Source: Acestrorhynchus altus (taxonomy: Eukaryota; Chordata; Actinopteri; Characiformes; Acestrorhynchidae). From it: a stretch of DNA of 64,000 nt. This document shows, piece after piece, positions 1-11,991 of this stretch. The notes under the pieces were generated by a model that worked only from the letters and a program-made list of their open reading frames with translations, had not been told where the DNA came from and made no database searches. The first letter of the stretch is position 1. Each line of letters begins with the position of its first letter. Location of the stretch: contig CM067504.1 in assembly GCA_034509495.1 (NCBI GenBank), positions 40,829,871 to 40,893,870 of the forward strand, in the 5' to 3' direction. The translations under genes and the position numbers were made by a program.

Positions 1-84
1 CAGCTCACTCTCTCTCCGCGTCGCAGTAGATCGTGGGTCGGTTCTGCTCGGCTCGGTTTCGGTCTGAAAGACTGAAAGTGCAGG
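1..84 (+). promoter_or_regulatory. rpl5: rpl5 5' leader with possible TOP-like pyrimidine tract
   Basis: The window opens just before the rpl5 start codon. Bases 7-18 are a pyrimidine-rich run (cactctctctcc). Vertebrate ribosomal protein mRNAs normally begin with a C followed by a pyrimidine tract (the TOP element that couples their translation to mTOR), so a start site here would fit. The true start cannot be seen and the promoter proper lies mostly outside the window. Confidence 0.4.
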
Positions 85-3000
85 ATGGTCAGTTTCGCTG
101 TCTTTGTGTCCGGCACAGAGTCCGGCTGTGTTTCTGACTCACTGACCGAGAGGATGGACTTAGATTACCTCTGCGGCCTGAACACAGAGTCCCTGTCTTC
201 ATCTGTGTCCTCTTCCGCTCTGTCCTGCTCCTGTCTGTCCATTCTGTCCTCCTGTCTGTCTGTCTATTATGTGTTTTGGTCTGTCCTTTCTGTCCTCCGG
301 TTTGCCTGTCCATTCTGTCCTCCGGTTTGCCTGTCCATTCTGTCCTCCTCCAGTCTGTACACTCTGTCCTTATCCAGTCTGTCCGCACTGTCCTCCAATC
401 TGTCCATCCTGGGCTCCTCCAGTCTCGCCTCAGGCACTCCAGGTGTCCCAGATTGGCAGTGGATCTGCTGTGTCCCCCTGTATTCCTTCTCACTCTGCTC
501 ATGTTCTTCACTCTGCTCATGTTCTTCACTCTGCTCATGTTCTTTACTTTGCTCCACAGGGATTCGTTAAGGTAGTGAAGAACAAGGCCTACTTTAAGAG
601 GTACCAGGTGAAGTTCAGGAGGAGAAGAGGTGAGAGGACTGCTGACTGATTATATTCCTTTATTGGACGTTGATCCGGGTGTCCATCACTTATGTTTTCT
701 TTTCAGAGGGAAAGACTGACTACTTCGCCCGCAAGCGCCTGGTCATCCAAGACAAGAACAAGTACAATACACCCAAGTACAGGATGATTGTCCGCTTTTC
801 CAACAGGGACATCATCTGCCAGGTCAGTCCCCAAAGCACTGGGCCCTGTTCCTGGACCGGTGAAGACCTTGGCATCAGCAGAGGGTGCTGCGCAGCAAAA
901 GTATACGGAAGTCAGGTGGTAGTGCGTGTAGACCTGTATCAGCTTCTGGTGAGAAGACACGGAAGACGACACAAGATGAATGTTAGGGCATTGGTCCTGT
1001 ATAACTAGACACCCACAGCAGTTTAAGGCAACAACCTACTAATCTTTGGTTCCCGCTGCGAACGAACTGTGGGAATGCATCGAATGGTTCAAGAAGTGGA
1101 ACCGAATGGAAAACCACCCACAGTGACGTGTTGCAGACCCTTTGTTATTCAAAGACTGTTCTGGTTTGAGAACCTTGATGCAGTTCCACCAAACATAGGT
1201 TCAGAACGTTGTGGGTGTGTCTAGTTGTACAGGAGCGATGACACACTTGGTGTCGTACAGTGTCATCTTCTACGTCTTCTTATTTCCAAAAGTTGATCCG
1301 TGTTTGCTTTTTGGAGAAGAACAGAACAGAACAAACGCTCGCAGGTCGTCTATATGAACCACCATCTTCTGCCTTGTTTATTGGCCCTGTGCAGCCCCTC
1401 TGTTGATGACGTACTATCCTCGGTTCCACTAAAACTGGTGTGAACGTGGGATGGTTCACTGAAAAACACCCCAAGGTTTTATCATAACCAGAACCTTATG
1501 AATGGAGCCAGGGCGTTAGACACCCCACACTGCAAAATAATCTGTGAAGATCGTTTATGATCACTTGGCAACAGTTTTTGGTTCCATAAGAGAACCATTG
1601 TTGTGATGGGAACGTGTGAAGAACCTTTAAATTGGAATGCTACGGTTAGGGTCTGTTGTTTACATCTCATTCATTTTAATGCCTCCTGATTTGATGTTTT
1701 GCAGATTGCCTACGCCAAGATCGAAGGAGACATGATCGTGTGTGCGGCCTACTCCCATGAGCTCCCCAAATACGGCGTGACTGTGGGTCTGACCAACTAT
1801 GCTGCAGCCTACTGCACTGGCCTGCTCCTGGCTCGCAGGGTAAGACCTGATGACCACCACTTTCCTGCCACTAACCCTGCTCCTGGAGACCTTAATCCAC
1901 CCACCTGATCCAGTGAAGTTTTGGTTGGCACTCAATGGGGTGTGAGATGTGGGTTGGAGTTGAAACCTGCAGGACGGTAGGTCTTCAGAAGCAGGGTTGG
2001 TGACCCCCCCAATCGACAGTGATGTACACACACCAAGCTCTGGAGAACATTGAGACCACGCCACATGATCACCTTCTCTGGTTTTACTATTTCCAGACCA
2101 GTTTGATTAAAATCAGCATTTTCCATTTTATTCTATAAAGCAGTGACAACATTTCTCCCAACTTCCAAATAAAAACGTCCATATTTTGGACCTTTATTAG
2201 CAGAAATAAGAACTTCTGGAAGCGTCTCTAGATTCAGTTTTATTTATTTAATGACCTGGACTTTATAAACTGTAACCATAACATCCGAGAACTGGTAGTG
2301 ATTTCATTTTTATTTTTCCGTAAAGTTGCTGAACAAGTTTGGCCTGGACCAAGTGTATGAGGGCCAAGTGGAGGTCACTGGAGAGGAGTTCAACGTGGAG
2401 AGCATTGATGGAAAGCCTGGTGCCTTCACCTGTTACCTGGACGCCGGTCTCGCCAGAACGACCACTGGCAACAAAGTGTTCGGAGCCCTGAAGGGAGCCG
2501 TAGACGGAGGTCTGTCCATTCCCCACAGGTACACGCACTTTATCGATGTGACACGTCATGCTTTTTGATGACCCTTTAGAAACTGGGCGTTTGGACTTGG
2601 TCGTTCTTTGGCACAGTTGCATTGTACACGAACATGCATGCACAGGCTTGTGTTAACCGGTGGTGCTATCTCCGGGGGAGGGGCGGGTTCGCTCATGTTA
2701 ACTGGTGGTGCTGTCTCTGGGGGAGGGACCAGTTCGCTCATGATAATCGTTGGTGCTGTCTCAAAGGGAAGGACGGGTTCACTCAGGTTAACCCATTAAC
2801 TGCTGGTAAAATGAATTTTGTAGAAACAGTGTAAAATTCGGTTTTGGATGCTGTATTTTGGGGCGACTGTCTAAGCTTACCCCGGCAGTGTGCAGGTGGG
2901 GCACACATCCTTTAAGTTGTTTGTTGGTTGTGGATTTAAACACTTACCTGCAGTATTTCTCTCCATCATGCAGCACCAAACGTTTCCCTGGCTATGACAC

Positions 3001-4608
3001 TGAAAGCAAGGAGTTCAATGCTGAGGTCCACCGTAAACACATCCTGGGTCTGAACGTGTCGGAGTACATGAGCCTCCTGATGGAGGAAGATGAGGACTCC
3101 TACAAGAAACAGTTTTCTCGCTTCATCAAGAATGGTGTCACCCCTGACAGCGTAAGCATTTTGCAGATGCTCTGGATTCTGAATGGTGCCTTTATTTTAC
3201 CCAAACGACTTGATTTTCCAAAGTCGTTTTTGAATTGTTTTCTTTCCAGATGGAGGAAATGTACAAGAAGGCACACGCAGCCATCCGCGAGAACCCAGTG
3301 CACGAAAAGAAGCCCAAGAGGGAGGTCAAGAAGAAGAGGTGTGTGAATGTCTCTCTGATTCCTAAGGAGTTCTGTTTCTGACCTTCAGGAATGGCCATAC
3401 TTAGAGTAGCAGGGTGTTGATGTGCTGTGATGCACATAGTGGATAGTAATGTAATTACACTCGGACTCATTTGACCGCGCTCTCCTCGCACAACAAGAAA
3501 CAGCTTATATTGGCATCAGCAAAAATAAGTCTGACCTTTATCGTAACGTCTCGATGCCATTGGAGCGGATTCTATTGTAAGATGTTTATTTGTTGGTCTC
3601 CAATTCAGCAACACTTTAGATCTCACCTCGGTGACCGTAGTAATCAAGAATAAGGTCTAAACCAAGGCTTTCCAACCCTGCTTCTGGAGACCTACCATCC
3701 TGCAAACTTCAGATTCAACCCTAATCCAACCAACCTGATCCAGCAAAATTACCCTTAGAGGTCATCGATTGGCTGAATGGAGTGTTAGATTTGGGTTGGC
3801 GCTGAAACCTGCAGGAAGGTTGGTCAGTATAGGTCAATGCAGGTCTCAGCTCTGGGTGTTTTGAAAGCTTGCGGGGTGTTTTGTAGAAGACGGTTGGTGT
3901 TAAGGTTACTCCTGTTGGCCAATGAGACAGAAAGGATTACCGGCGGTGTGGCGTCTTCCCACTCGGTCACTGACCGTCCGGTATCTCACTGTGTAACTGA
4001 CATTTTGGCTATTAAGAGTAATCTTATGATGTGCTGACACCTCCGATCTGCAGACACTCGCATCTCTGGTTGAACATCGGTCACCCACACGTCTGCACTG
4101 ACCAATTCTGACCGTGGTGGCCCTAAACTTCATAGTGCTTATTAGAACTTCTGGACTGTTTTCTAAATTGAATATTTGTCTACAACTTTCTTCGGCTTGC
4201 AGCTCTAAACTGTGGATTAAAGCCTGGTTGGGAAGGTTCAGGATCATCTATTGAGTTAAAGTGTTTCTTCCAGATCCAGATTAATCCTAGTGATTCACCA
4301 GTACTGCTCAGGACATGGGGACGTCAGAATTACCATCTTCAAACTGGAGAAAGTCTGCTTTGAGCATCGAAATGCCAGACTTCTAATTTAATGTAACAAA
4401 CGTATTGCCAACGTGACTGTAGGCAACAAAAGCTTCCGTCTCATAAAGCTTTGTGCAGAGTTGCATTTTTAACTCCACTGTTTGCTAACTCAGGCTTTCC
4501 TCTTTTGACAGATGGAACCGCCGCAAGCTCACACTGGCCCAGAGGAAGGACCGAGTGGCTCAGAAGAAGGCCAGCTTCCTCCGGGCTCAGGCAGTAGAGG
4601 AGGACTAA
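85..4608 (+). CDS. rpl5: 60S ribosomal protein L5 (uL18), eight coding exons
   Basis: Large-subunit ribosomal protein that binds 5S rRNA. With Rpl11 and 5S rRNA it forms the 5S RNP, which is built into the 60S central protuberance and also restrains Mdm2. Coding exons: 85-87 (the ATG alone), 560-629, 707-822, 1705-1839, 2326-2528, 2974-3151, 3250-3338 and 4512-4608. Each has AG and GT at its borders, the phases agree, and the sum is 891 nt, or 296 residues plus stop; the human protein has 297. Clear family stretches are GFVKVVKNKAYFKRYQVKFR at the N terminus, KYRMIVRFSNRDIICQ, GLTNYAAAYCTGLLLARR, CYLDAGLARTTTGNKVFGA, TKRFPGYDTESKEFNAEVHR and a lysine-rich C-terminal tail. The start is fixed by the family habit of an exon ending right after the ATG. 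No frameshift or internal stop is seen. Teleosts can carry two rpl5 paralogues and I cannot say which this is. The gene is convergent with dipk1a. Confidence 0.97.
274..345 (+). repeat. Short tandem repeat of about 22 bp, rpl5 intron 1
   Basis: The phrase tctgtcctccggtttgcctgtc recurs with small changes between about 274 and 345, and looser variants run on to about 410. It lies wholly inside rpl5 intron 1 (88-559). The open frames across it on both strands are by-products of the repeat. Confidence 0.6.
491..544 (+). repeat. 18-bp unit in three exact copies beside the rpl5 exon 2 acceptor
   Basis: The unit cactctgctcatgttctt occurs three times without change at 491-508, 509-526 and 527-544. 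It is followed directly by a degraded fourth copy that ends in the splice acceptor cag at 557-559. Each unit is pyrimidine-rich and contains ctcat, a plausible branch-point core. Confidence 0.85.
1060..1660. repeat. Probable old DNA-transposon relic in rpl5 intron 3
   Basis: Intron 3 (823-1704) carries many short copies of ggttc/gaacc in both orientations, for example ggttcaagaagtggaacc near 1086 and ggttccataagagaacc near 1580. This internally palindromic style is typical of fish miniature elements. No target-site duplication could be fixed. I also looked here for a snoRNA and saw no convincing C/D or H/ACA candidate. Confidence 0.35.
2653..2787 (+). repeat. 45-bp tandem repeat, three copies, rpl5 intron 5
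   Basis: Three successive 45-bp units (2653-2697, 2698-2742, 2743-2787) begin ttaac or taatc, continue ggtggtgctgtctc, then a G-rich block and gttcgctcatg. They differ at a handful of positions, so the repeat is neither brand new nor very old. It sits in intron 5 (2529-2973), the intron that houses the U21 C/D snoRNA in mammalian RPL5. Confidence 0.85.
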
Positions 4609-4651
4609 TATGGAGTCTTCTGGCCCACGTTATTGTGCAGAAATTTGTTCT

Positions 4652-4657
4652 AATAAA
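4652..4657 (+). terminator. rpl5: rpl5 polyadenylation signal
   Basis: A canonical AATAAA lies 44 nt after the rpl5 stop codon, and the T/G-rich stretch cagtgtcttgtgtgcttg follows from about 4670. A short 3' UTR is normal for ribosomal protein mRNAs. Confidence 0.85.
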
Positions 4658-4904
4658 TCTATTGAAAGACATCAGTGTCTTGTGTGCTTGCAGCGTTCAG
4701 AGGTTTAGATTAACTGCAGGTGTTTGGGCCAAGATTGAGTTGGGCTGGGTGCCAAAGTCAGTACTTTTGAGGGCACTGATTGGTTCTTGTCAAATTAATT
4801 GCTGCCAAATCTTGATTCAAGTGTGATGGCAATAAATGGTTACGTTTTTCATGCAATGCTGGACAAACTGGACAAACACTGTTTAAGCCCCTCTGTATCA
4901 CTGC

Positions 4905-5290
4905 TGGACTGACAACAGTCCACCAACCAGAAATCTCCAGCCGACAGCGTCCTGTGAGCACTGACGAAGGACTAGAGGACGACCAACACAAACTGCAGAA
5001 ACAGAGCTTCTGTCTCTGACTTTACATCTACAAGGTGGAGACACTCGGTAGGAGTGTCTCATAGAGTGGACAGTGAGTGGACACAGTGTGTGTATACACT
5101 CCAGCAGCACTGCTGTGTCTGATCCACTCGTACCAGCAACACACACTAACACACCACCACCATGTCAGTGTGACTGCAGTGCTGAGAATGACCCGCCACC
5201 CACATAATATCTGCTCTGTGGTGGTCCTGTGGGGTCCTGATCATTGAAGATCAGGGTGAAAGGAGGAGAATAAAGTATCAGAGAAGTGCT
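4905..5290 (+). mobile_element. Fold-back repeat family A, one arm
   Basis: This shares long runs with 10076-10332, 11745-11931, 39570-40085 and 51299-51700. Landmarks are ccagcagcactgctgtgtct, atgtcagtgtgactgcagtg, gtggtcctgtggggtcctga and a tail of gatcagggtgaaaggagg. The family is non-coding and the full copy at 39570-40085 has inverted arms. It lies between the convergent ends of rpl5 and dipk1a. I do not know its formal name. Confidence 0.8.
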
Positions 5291-5844
5291 GCTGTAATAA
5301 GTAGATCCAATTAGTATTGATCTGATTACACCTCAAACTGATCTGCATATTTCTCTTTAGAAAACCAGAACAGAGTAATGATAATTTATAATCTTTATTT
5401 TTATGCATCAACAAATCATGCCTCTGTATTTACACAACACATGGTTTAAATTACAGACTCATAACTTGACCTTTTGGGCAGTTGCCATGGTAATTAATCA
5501 TGGCTAATTAAAACCAGTAAGTATCTCCCAGAAAAAGTGACCTGATGTTACACAAGAAATGTAAAATGGGCTCAATCTGAATTGCTTTTTCACTCTGTCC
5601 TTAATTCGGGATCTGTTTACTTCACCAATTCAGTCGTTTCCATCAGTCTGACCCTCCATTCCTGTTATCAGTGTGGTGGAAATATGGAATGGTGTTTAGT
5701 TCATTGAAACTGGAGGCATAGTTGGTGTGAATGTGTGATCTTTCCTGTTGAGCTGAGTGCTGAGTACCATTGGATCTCAAAAAGTACCGATCATTATGGC
5801 TAACAGCTCAAGAAAACCAGAAATCCAGAATCAAATATTTAAGT

Positions 5845-6395
5845 TTGAGTATAAATTCTGTGTCTAGTTCAAACAGCTGACCTGACAGCTGTCCAGAAGA
5901 TGGTCACTGACCCCCTCCACAAAGAGGTTCAGCCACAGAAGGTCCTTGCTGGCTGTGCTGTATCAAAGGAAAGTTGACTGAACGGGAAAATGTGGTGGGA
6001 AAAGGTGCGCGAGCAACAGGGACGATGACAGCCTCGAGAAGACCATTAAGAGAAGTGTGTTCAAGAACTTGGGAGAGCTTCACAAAGGGTGGGCTGAGGC
6101 TGAGGTCAGTGCATCAAGAGCCACCACACACAGACATCTCCAGGAAAGGGGGTCCGACTGCAGCACTCCTAATATCAGACCCTGTATTTGATCAAGTCCA
6201 GAGTCAACGCAGCATCTCCCATGTCATTTTCAACTTCATGCTTCCATCTGCTGATGAGCTTTATGGAGATACCGATTTCCTTTCAGCGCCAAAACCTTCT
6301 ATGTCTCTTATGAAATATTCTAATAATTTGAGAAACTGGATTTCTGAAGCCTGAGCAGAAAGTAAAACAAAAATCTGGTTGATATGTTTCACTTT
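5845..6395 (+). mobile_element. Tc1-like transposon relic, family J
   Basis: The stretch resembles the 5' half of a vertebrate Tc1-like transposase gene. In broken frames it reads phrases such as KNLGELHK, near ttcaagaacttgggagagcttcacaaagg, and a TTHTDI-like helix-turn-helix segment. It then jumps to a family end with tatgaaatattctaataatttgagaaactg. Stops and frame changes rule out a working transposase. End-like sequence also appears at 9225-9275 and 48375-48680. Confidence 0.6.
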
Positions 6396-6424
6396 TCAGG
6401 TAATGAACAGTCATGTGGAAATGA

Positions 6425-7060
6425 GGACACTCGTGAACATGAACACCTTTTAACATATTTAAACATCTGGAGGTTTGATCTTCATTGTAACTACACTGAG
6501 AGATGGAGGTGATAAACCTAAAAACATACAACTGAAGACATGTTTTTTCCACAACTTAAAATTCTTTAGTGGACTTTGAGGGCTTTGGTTTGGTTTGCTC
6601 TTGATTGTTGATGTGAGTGGGATCACCATGGTCAGATCCAAAGACCTCTCTGAGGCCTTCAGAAAGAAGGTTGTAAATGCAGATGAATTTTGGCAAGACT
6701 AAAGTTCTTCAGTGAACATCTAGACAAAGAGACTTCTGAAATATGTGCTTTGGACAGATGAATCTGAAGTTACAGAAGACATGTTTGGCGCAAACCTAAC
6801 AGCATTTGAGCAGAAGAACCTCATACCAGCTGTGAAGCATGGTGGTGAAAGTGTGATGGTTTGGGGCTGCTCTGCTGCAGCAGGGTGTGGAGATCTCTCC
6901 ATCATAGAAACCACTATGAGATCTTTATGGTATCAGAGGGGGTTTGAGGAGAACGTAAGAGCGTCTGTACAAAGACTGATGCTGAAACATCACAGAGCTG
7001 AAAGAATTCCGCCTGGAGGAGTGGGAACGTCGTTCTTCCATTTCTATTAATTAGATTTTG
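6425..7060 (+). mobile_element. Tc1-like transposon relic, family D
   Basis: This is a defective copy of the commonest element of the window. The frame at 6745-7050 keeps LWTDES, the block around the first catalytic Asp of Tc1/mariner enzymes, and then AVKHGG and VMVWGCSAAAGCG. The ends resemble cattgtaactacactgagagatggaggtga. The N-terminal DNA-binding part and the last acidic motif are missing, so it is inactive. Confidence 0.8.
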
Positions 7061-7420
7061 CAAATGACTTTTGAAAGACATTTTTTCAGTCATATGTGTT
7101 TAGTTATATTTATGTGTAAATATGTTAAATGTGTGTTCCTGGTTGTACTACCAAAACTAAAAAGATCACCTCCACCAATGATAGGGAAGAAGTGGGAAAG
7201 TCTCATTTTGATTGTCTAATAATTTCCTCAACGTTGAGGAAGTGTGTTCAGCTTTTTCAGTAATAAATGCACACGTTCATATATCAGTAGTGGTTTCTCG
7301 CAAGCTCTGCCTTTAGTGGTATCATCCCAGAGTTGATGTTTTTGTAGATTTGTAGACAGAATTATAAGATGGGAGGATGATCTGAATTTTCCACTTCCAC
7401 CATATCAAAAAACCTGTGCT
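7060..7420. other. Gap between family D relic and dipk1a 3' end
   Basis: This 360-bp AT-rich stretch holds the distal end of the transposon relic and no exon, RNA gene or tandem repeat that I can recognise. Transcription from rpl5 and from dipk1a would both be expected to have stopped outside it. Confidence 0.4.
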
Positions 7421-7430
7421 TTATTTTATT
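7420..7430 (-). terminator. dipk1a: dipk1a polyadenylation signal (overlapping pair)
   Basis: Read on the - strand this is AATAAAATAAA, two overlapping canonical signals, beginning about 34 nt after the dipk1a stop codon. That would make a very short 3' UTR, so a longer alternative end further left is possible. Confidence 0.55.
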
Positions 7431-7463
7431 CATGTCCCTCTGTCTCCTGGGGAAGAAGATATC

Positions 7464-10400
7464 TCACTTGGAGTCCTTCGTGTGGGATATCTTCTTCCAC
7501 AAGAGCGTCTTCAGGTTGTTGAGGATCAGGGAGTGCTCCATTTCCATCTGCTCAGTGGCTCCTTTGAGTGCAATGCAGGCATACAGCTGTTTCTCCAGCT
7601 CCTCCTTGACATCTGATGGAACCCCCCTGAGGAGATAGTCCTTCAAAGTACCGCAAGCTTTGGCTAAGTTTGGCCGCGTCACCTCGGTGGTGCAGCGGTG
7701 CTTGGTGAGGTCACAGGAGGTGTGGCAGTCCACTCCATAAATGCAGTCACTGTCCGCTTCACACCGCCGCTCTCGCATCACCTCCTGGAAAGCAGCTTCA
7801 GGGATGATGCGCCTGGCATCCACCACCTTCAGGTCATGGCGCTCCGTGTAGCCAAAGCCAGTGGCACTCACGTCACACATGAGGAAGCTGCCAAACGTAC
7901 CGTGGAAGACATCTTCCACAAGCTCCAGCAAGCCAATGGCGATCTTGGCCTTGCGTGGCCATGAGGGCGAGGCCCACTGGTCCATGCTTCTGCGCAGGCC
8001 AGCTGGAATCCACAGCTCCACGGCCCAGGGTAGGCTGATGCCATACAGGGGGGCATAAGGCACCTTCTCCATCACATAGAGGTCTCCGCAGAAGCCCAGA
8101 AGCCTGGGGGTGTGCTCCCGGCCCTGCAGGACCACCGCCAGCAAAAATTCATTCAGCTGCAATAGAGCCCAGGCTGAGCGAGCCTCAGGCAAAGAGATCT
8201 GACCGTCCTTGTTGGCATCAGCCACCCCAAGCACAAGCGCCACCAAGTCTTGTAGATTTGCCTGATCGCCCACCTTTACCTAGAAAACAGGAGAACAGCT
8301 TCTGGGTGACTGGTACTGTATATCCATAACTCCATTCATAAGAACAATCAAAAATATACTAGTCGAACAGAAATAACAGGAAAAAGGCCTCTTTTCATCC
8401 AGTTCTGCAGGAAACTCTTCTGCATCTTTTCATTCTTATGTTAGAATATTAAAGTGCTTTCTCTCACCTTCAGGTGGCTCAGGACCATCTCCCTAAACTT
8501 CTCCACAGACGTGCCTTTAGTGGGCCTGCTGAAGGATGACGCTTCCCTCCTTGGCTCCAGCTCTGCTGCCAGATCATAGTGATGAACTTCCTCCATGTGA
8601 CACTTGATGATGCCCTCCATATCACCCCAGCTCCCAGAATACACCTGAAACGACCAGGGTGAGACAGTCAGTCTGGTTCTGGCCTCACCTATGCAAGATC
8701 ACACAGCCTTGATGATTTGTCATGTGATCAGAGGCTCTGTTTTTGACTAAATATAATAGTGCATCTCAAACTATTTGAATATTGTGGGGAAAAAAATCCA
8801 AAATATTAAAAATCATTTATAGGAGACTGTCATGGATACCAGATATTGTTATTTTCAGAAGATCAGAGTCTGTATGCAGGTTGAGCATCAGCCCCGCCCC
8901 CTCTCTCTGATCAGTCAGAGTCTGTAGGCAGGTTGAGCATCAGCACCGCCCCCTCTCTCTGATCAGTCAGAGTCTGTAGGCAGGTTGAGCATCAGCACCG
9001 CCCCCTCTCTCTGATCAGTCAGAGTCTGTATGCAGGTTGAGCATCAGCACCGCCCCCCTCTCTCTGATCAGTCAGAGTCTGTATGCAGGGGTATGTAGGG
9101 GTAAGTCTTGTACTGTGTTATAATATGTGTATTATATCTGTAGGTTACTATGATCCTGAGTTACGAAGCCTAGAAAACAGCATGTATCTGCCCACAGAGC
9201 ACCGCTCTCGGGTTCTAAGAGTTAATCTTATGAAATATTCTAATAATAGAGCTTGAAATATGTCTTCTTGTGTAATGAATGTTTAGATTCATCCAGTGCA
9301 TCCTGTGCGCACTGTCAGATTCAGGCTGCAGTTCCAGAGACGCATGAAGGATGACGATGCAGCACACACTGAGATCAGCCCGGAGAAACACTTATTCGAG
9401 TGTGTGAGCCAATACACAGCAATCGGAGAACCCTCTGACCTGGTTACTGGGCTTGGCAGACAGACATTTCCCCAAATACAGCGTGTCCTTTTCACACAGG
9501 CTGCTGCAGGCAGTACCATCGATCACCCCTTTCCGGAACTTATCACACTGGAATAAAGACACACACACACATGCACACACACATCACTGCACATCAAAGA
9601 CAAAGAGGTATCAGAGACAGAGCACCCGAGACAGGGCCTGACCCATTTCTCTGTCTCTCGTTTGTGTGTTTTTCCCTCCAAACAGACACACAGCACATCA
9701 GGGCAGGTTCGAATACAGTCATGCTCCAGAAGAGGGCTCCCCTACACAATTATTCCTCCAGCAGGGCTGCAGATAAGCTGGAAATAAGCCACGGAGGCTG
9801 AACTCACAATAGCGTTTTTGCACTCGTGTCCCCGGCACAGCTCTGTGTAGGAGGAGTACTCCACATACACCACCCAGCTCCCTATAAACACAGCCAGCCA
9901 GGAGAAGAACAGGTACTTCATGTGGAGATAGGAAAACCGGGCCTGTGGGCGAGAGAGAAAGAACACACATTACAGAGTGGTCATTTACACTCCCATTGAA
10001 GAAGACAGGCTCCTTGAACATCAGATGAATCAAACAATGTGCTTCATGGTCACGAACAGCATGTTCATCTGTTTCTCCTTTCACCCTGATCTTCAATGAT
10101 CAGGACCCCACAGGACCACCACAGAGCAGCTATTATGTGGGTGGTGGGTCATTCTCAGCACTGCAGTCACACTGACATGGCGGTGGTGTGTTAGTGTGTT
10201 GCTTTGGTACGAGTGGATCAGACAGAGCAGTGCTGCTGGAGTGTTTAAACGCTGTGTCCACTGACTGTCCACTCTATTTGACACTCCTACCGAGTGTCTC
10301 CACCTTGTAGATGTGAAGTCAGAGACAGAAGGTGAGATGGACGATATATATAACTAAACATAAAACTGAAGAAATGTCTTTTAAACATCATTAAAATGAT

Positions 10401-11958
10401 TTGTTTGATTAGAAATGCACTGTTCAGACCGCCTCTGTCCTAACAGCTGGTATCTTCTCCTCTGGCTGAAATAATGTCAGCGATATGTTTCTATAACCGT
10501 CTACCATCTCTGACATCGACTGGAAGAAAGACGTTCCCACTCCTCCATGCGGAATTCTTTCAGCTCTGTGATGTTTCAGCGTCAGTCTTTGTACAGACAC
10601 TCTTACGTTCTCCTCAAACCCCCTCTGATACAATAAAGATCTCATAGTGGTTTCTATGATGGAGAGATCCCCACACCCTGCTGCAGCAGAGCAGCTCCAA
10701 ACCATCACACCTCCACCACCATGCTTCACAGCTGGCATGAGGTTCTTGTGGCCAAATGCTGTGAAAAGTGCGTCCAAATAATTCAACATTGGATTCATCT
10801 GTCCAAAGCACATTGTTCCAGAAGTCCTGCTCTTTGTCCAGATGTTCTCTGGAGAACTTTCATCTTATCCTGATGTTTTTTGACAGTAAGAGTCTCCTCC
10901 TTAAACACCTCCCATGAAGATCAAACTGGTTTGGTCTCTTTCTGATGGTAGAAGCTGCACTTTCATATCAGCTGTGGTGAGAGCTTCCTGCAGGTCATGT
11001 GATGAACTTCTTATGCTCTTGGGTGGAATAGGATGGTTTTCTAATAGTTTTGAGATCCATGGTGATCCCACTCACTGCAATGATCAAGAACATACCAAAC
11101 TAATGCCCGAGGTTTAACTAACAGAGCTGATCTCAGCATTAAAAGGTGTGTCCAGGCTTTTTCACATGGCTGTAGAGGTTCACTGGTCATTCTGGGCTGG
11201 TTTTCCCAAAAATGTGGGGTTTAAGCTGAATTCTGGAGCCTAACAAGTGAATATAACCTTCATTTCTCCCATTATAGACCTCAAACATCCTGGCTCAGCT
11301 TAAGTACATGAAGGGTGAAGAAATGTATTTAATTTAAAAGCTTAATATATACTTAGTAAGATCAGGGAATTGTCTAATTGTTCTTAAAATATTCATTCTT
11401 TCTTGGTAACAATGGCCACCAAATAATTGTGGTTTAATTACATCCAGGCTACAGACCTGTCAAAGCCATCGTGGTTAATTTGGGAAGACATAGCCAGTGG
11501 AGACGTGAAGCTCAATGAGCATCTCCTATTAATGTGTGATCTTTGAAAGCTCGGAGCTGGGGAGAGCTGTCATCTCTCCGTCCAAAGGTTGGACGCACCA
11601 CTATGAATAGCTCCATCACTGCAGCCACATGAAGATGTTTCATGAAATATGTACTTTTTCCACCCGGATCGCATCTGAAAACGTCTGTGAAAAATGAATG
11701 AGGTGAGGATTTCAAATATGATGTGTTTTATGCACAAAGGCAAGTCCTGCACCACCTTCTCCTCTCACTGTCCATCCTATCAGCTCCTCTGATCACACAG
11801 GAGATCTTTGTGGTTCTACAATTCCAGACTGTTGTTCCTCCTCCTTTCACCCTGATCTTCAATGATCAGAAACAGCAGTGCTGCTGGAGTGTTTAAACAC
11901 TGTGTCCACTCACTCTTCACTCTGTTAGACAGTGGTAGTAATGGTAGTGGTAGTATTA

Positions 11959-11991
<33 letters not shown>

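Noticed and set aside
4020..4110. A possible C/D snoRNA in rpl5 intron 7 (ATGATGT then CTGA)
   Set aside because: The C box is imperfect, there is no terminal stem next to the boxes, and no C'/D' pair was found.
10424..10813. A 129-codon transposase-like frame as a possible live gene
   Set aside because: It lacks the DNA-binding half and the third catalytic motif, and the element is full of gaps. Same for the frames at 6745-7050 and 21738-21920.
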